Shown here in pieces: positions 63,918 through 64,000 of a stretch of DNA of 64,000 nt. The stretch's first letter is position 1; each line of letters begins with the position of its first letter. The notes under the pieces were generated by a model. It ran no database searches. It saw nothing but the letters and a program-made list of their open reading frames with translations, and was not told the DNA's origin. This stretch comes from Lignipirellula cremea (lineage in GTDB: Bacteria; Planctomycetota; Planctomycetia; Pirellulales; Pirellulaceae): NCBI RefSeq assembly GCF_007751035.1, contig NZ_CP036433.1, positions 4,259,001 to 4,323,000 on the forward strand, written 5' to 3'. The translations under genes and the position numbers were made by a program.

Positions 63918-64000
63918 ATGGCGACCACTCTTCCCACGGAAACGGTCAGCGATTCACAACTGACAAAGTTTGCGAATCTGATCTATCAGAAAACGGGGAA
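63918..64000 (+). CDS. cheR: CheR-type chemoreceptor methyltransferase (3' end outside window)
   Basis: Only the first 27 residues lie in the window. The sequence after ATG includes LTKFANLIYQKTG, the start of the CheR N-terminal domain that binds the receptor. CheR methylates receptor glutamates using S-adenosylmethionine. The position downstream of the receptor gene supports the call, but it rests on a short segment. Confidence 0.7.
   Translation, partial: MATTLPTETVSDSQLTKFANLIYQKTG

Noticed and set aside
1-64000. Anti-phage defence island, CRISPR array or integrated element
   Set aside because: No spaced direct repeats, no restriction, retron or CBASS genes, no integrase or tRNA-flanked boundary. 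The caspase gene alone, with a signal peptide, is not enough.

Overview
This 64 kb window (GC-rich, roughly 60-65% by eye) looks like chromosomal DNA of a planctomycete, most likely a Pirellulaceae-type member. The clues are a PVC-type cytochrome c/HEAT-repeat protein, a secreted sulfatase, a secreted WD40-caspase fusion, a MoxR/DUF58/large-VWA cluster, many secreted proteins and frequent GTG/TTG starts. No rRNA, tRNA, CRISPR array, insertion sequence or prophage was seen. The assignment rests on family recognition only, since no search was possible.

Layout. 1-9.9 kb: 3' end of a PVC cytochrome c protein, a BioF2/FemAB-like acetyltransferase, a secreted TPR-like protein, a sulfatase, an Lgt-family paralogue and an EamA transporter. 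10.1-15.8 kb: a secreted WD40-PDZ-like-caspase protein, divergent from a two-gene unit of an SPFH/band 7 protein and an NAD-kinase-like protein. 16.0-17.9 kb: five small CsbD/YqjD/YqjE-type membrane stress proteins. 18.2-20.5 kb: a secreted unknown and a polytopic unknown. 20.5-27.9 kb: a BatA-like VWA protein, a DUF58 protein, a MoxR ATPase and a 1037-residue VWA/GATase-like protein. 28.2-29.9 kb: a Wzz/GumC-like protein with a basic tail. 30.3-34.0 kb: an MFS transporter, then a thioredoxin-fold protein, a TatD nuclease and a small unknown.

34.1-43.9 kb holds the membrane arm of respiratory complex I, in transcription order nuoH-J-K-L-M-N. NuoI and the peripheral-arm genes are absent. All subunits except NuoK are enlarged: NuoL, NuoM and NuoN carry hydrophilic insertions of about 120-145 residues, NuoL and NuoN carry His/Asp-rich loops, and NuoJ has an extra C-terminal membrane domain. 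If the fold is canonical, all the insertions lie on the periplasmic side. I consider this the most unusual feature of the window.

44.2-47.6 kb: a GntP permease, a flavin monooxygenase and a small membrane protein in one probable operon. 47.8-53.3 kb: ComF, a DUF502 protein, hydroxymethylbilane synthase (hemC), an SMP-30 protein and a GH100-type glycosidase. 53.3-60.3 kb: a secreted glycan/ester-degradation locus made of a divergent esterase and an operon of a beta-propeller protein, a two-headed alpha/beta hydrolase and a four-Asp-box sialidase. A perfect palindrome overlaps a TTGACA box in front of this operon, and a strong terminator follows it. 61.1-64 kb: the start of a chemosensory cluster with cheW, a soluble triple-PAS methyl-accepting protein and a truncated cheR.
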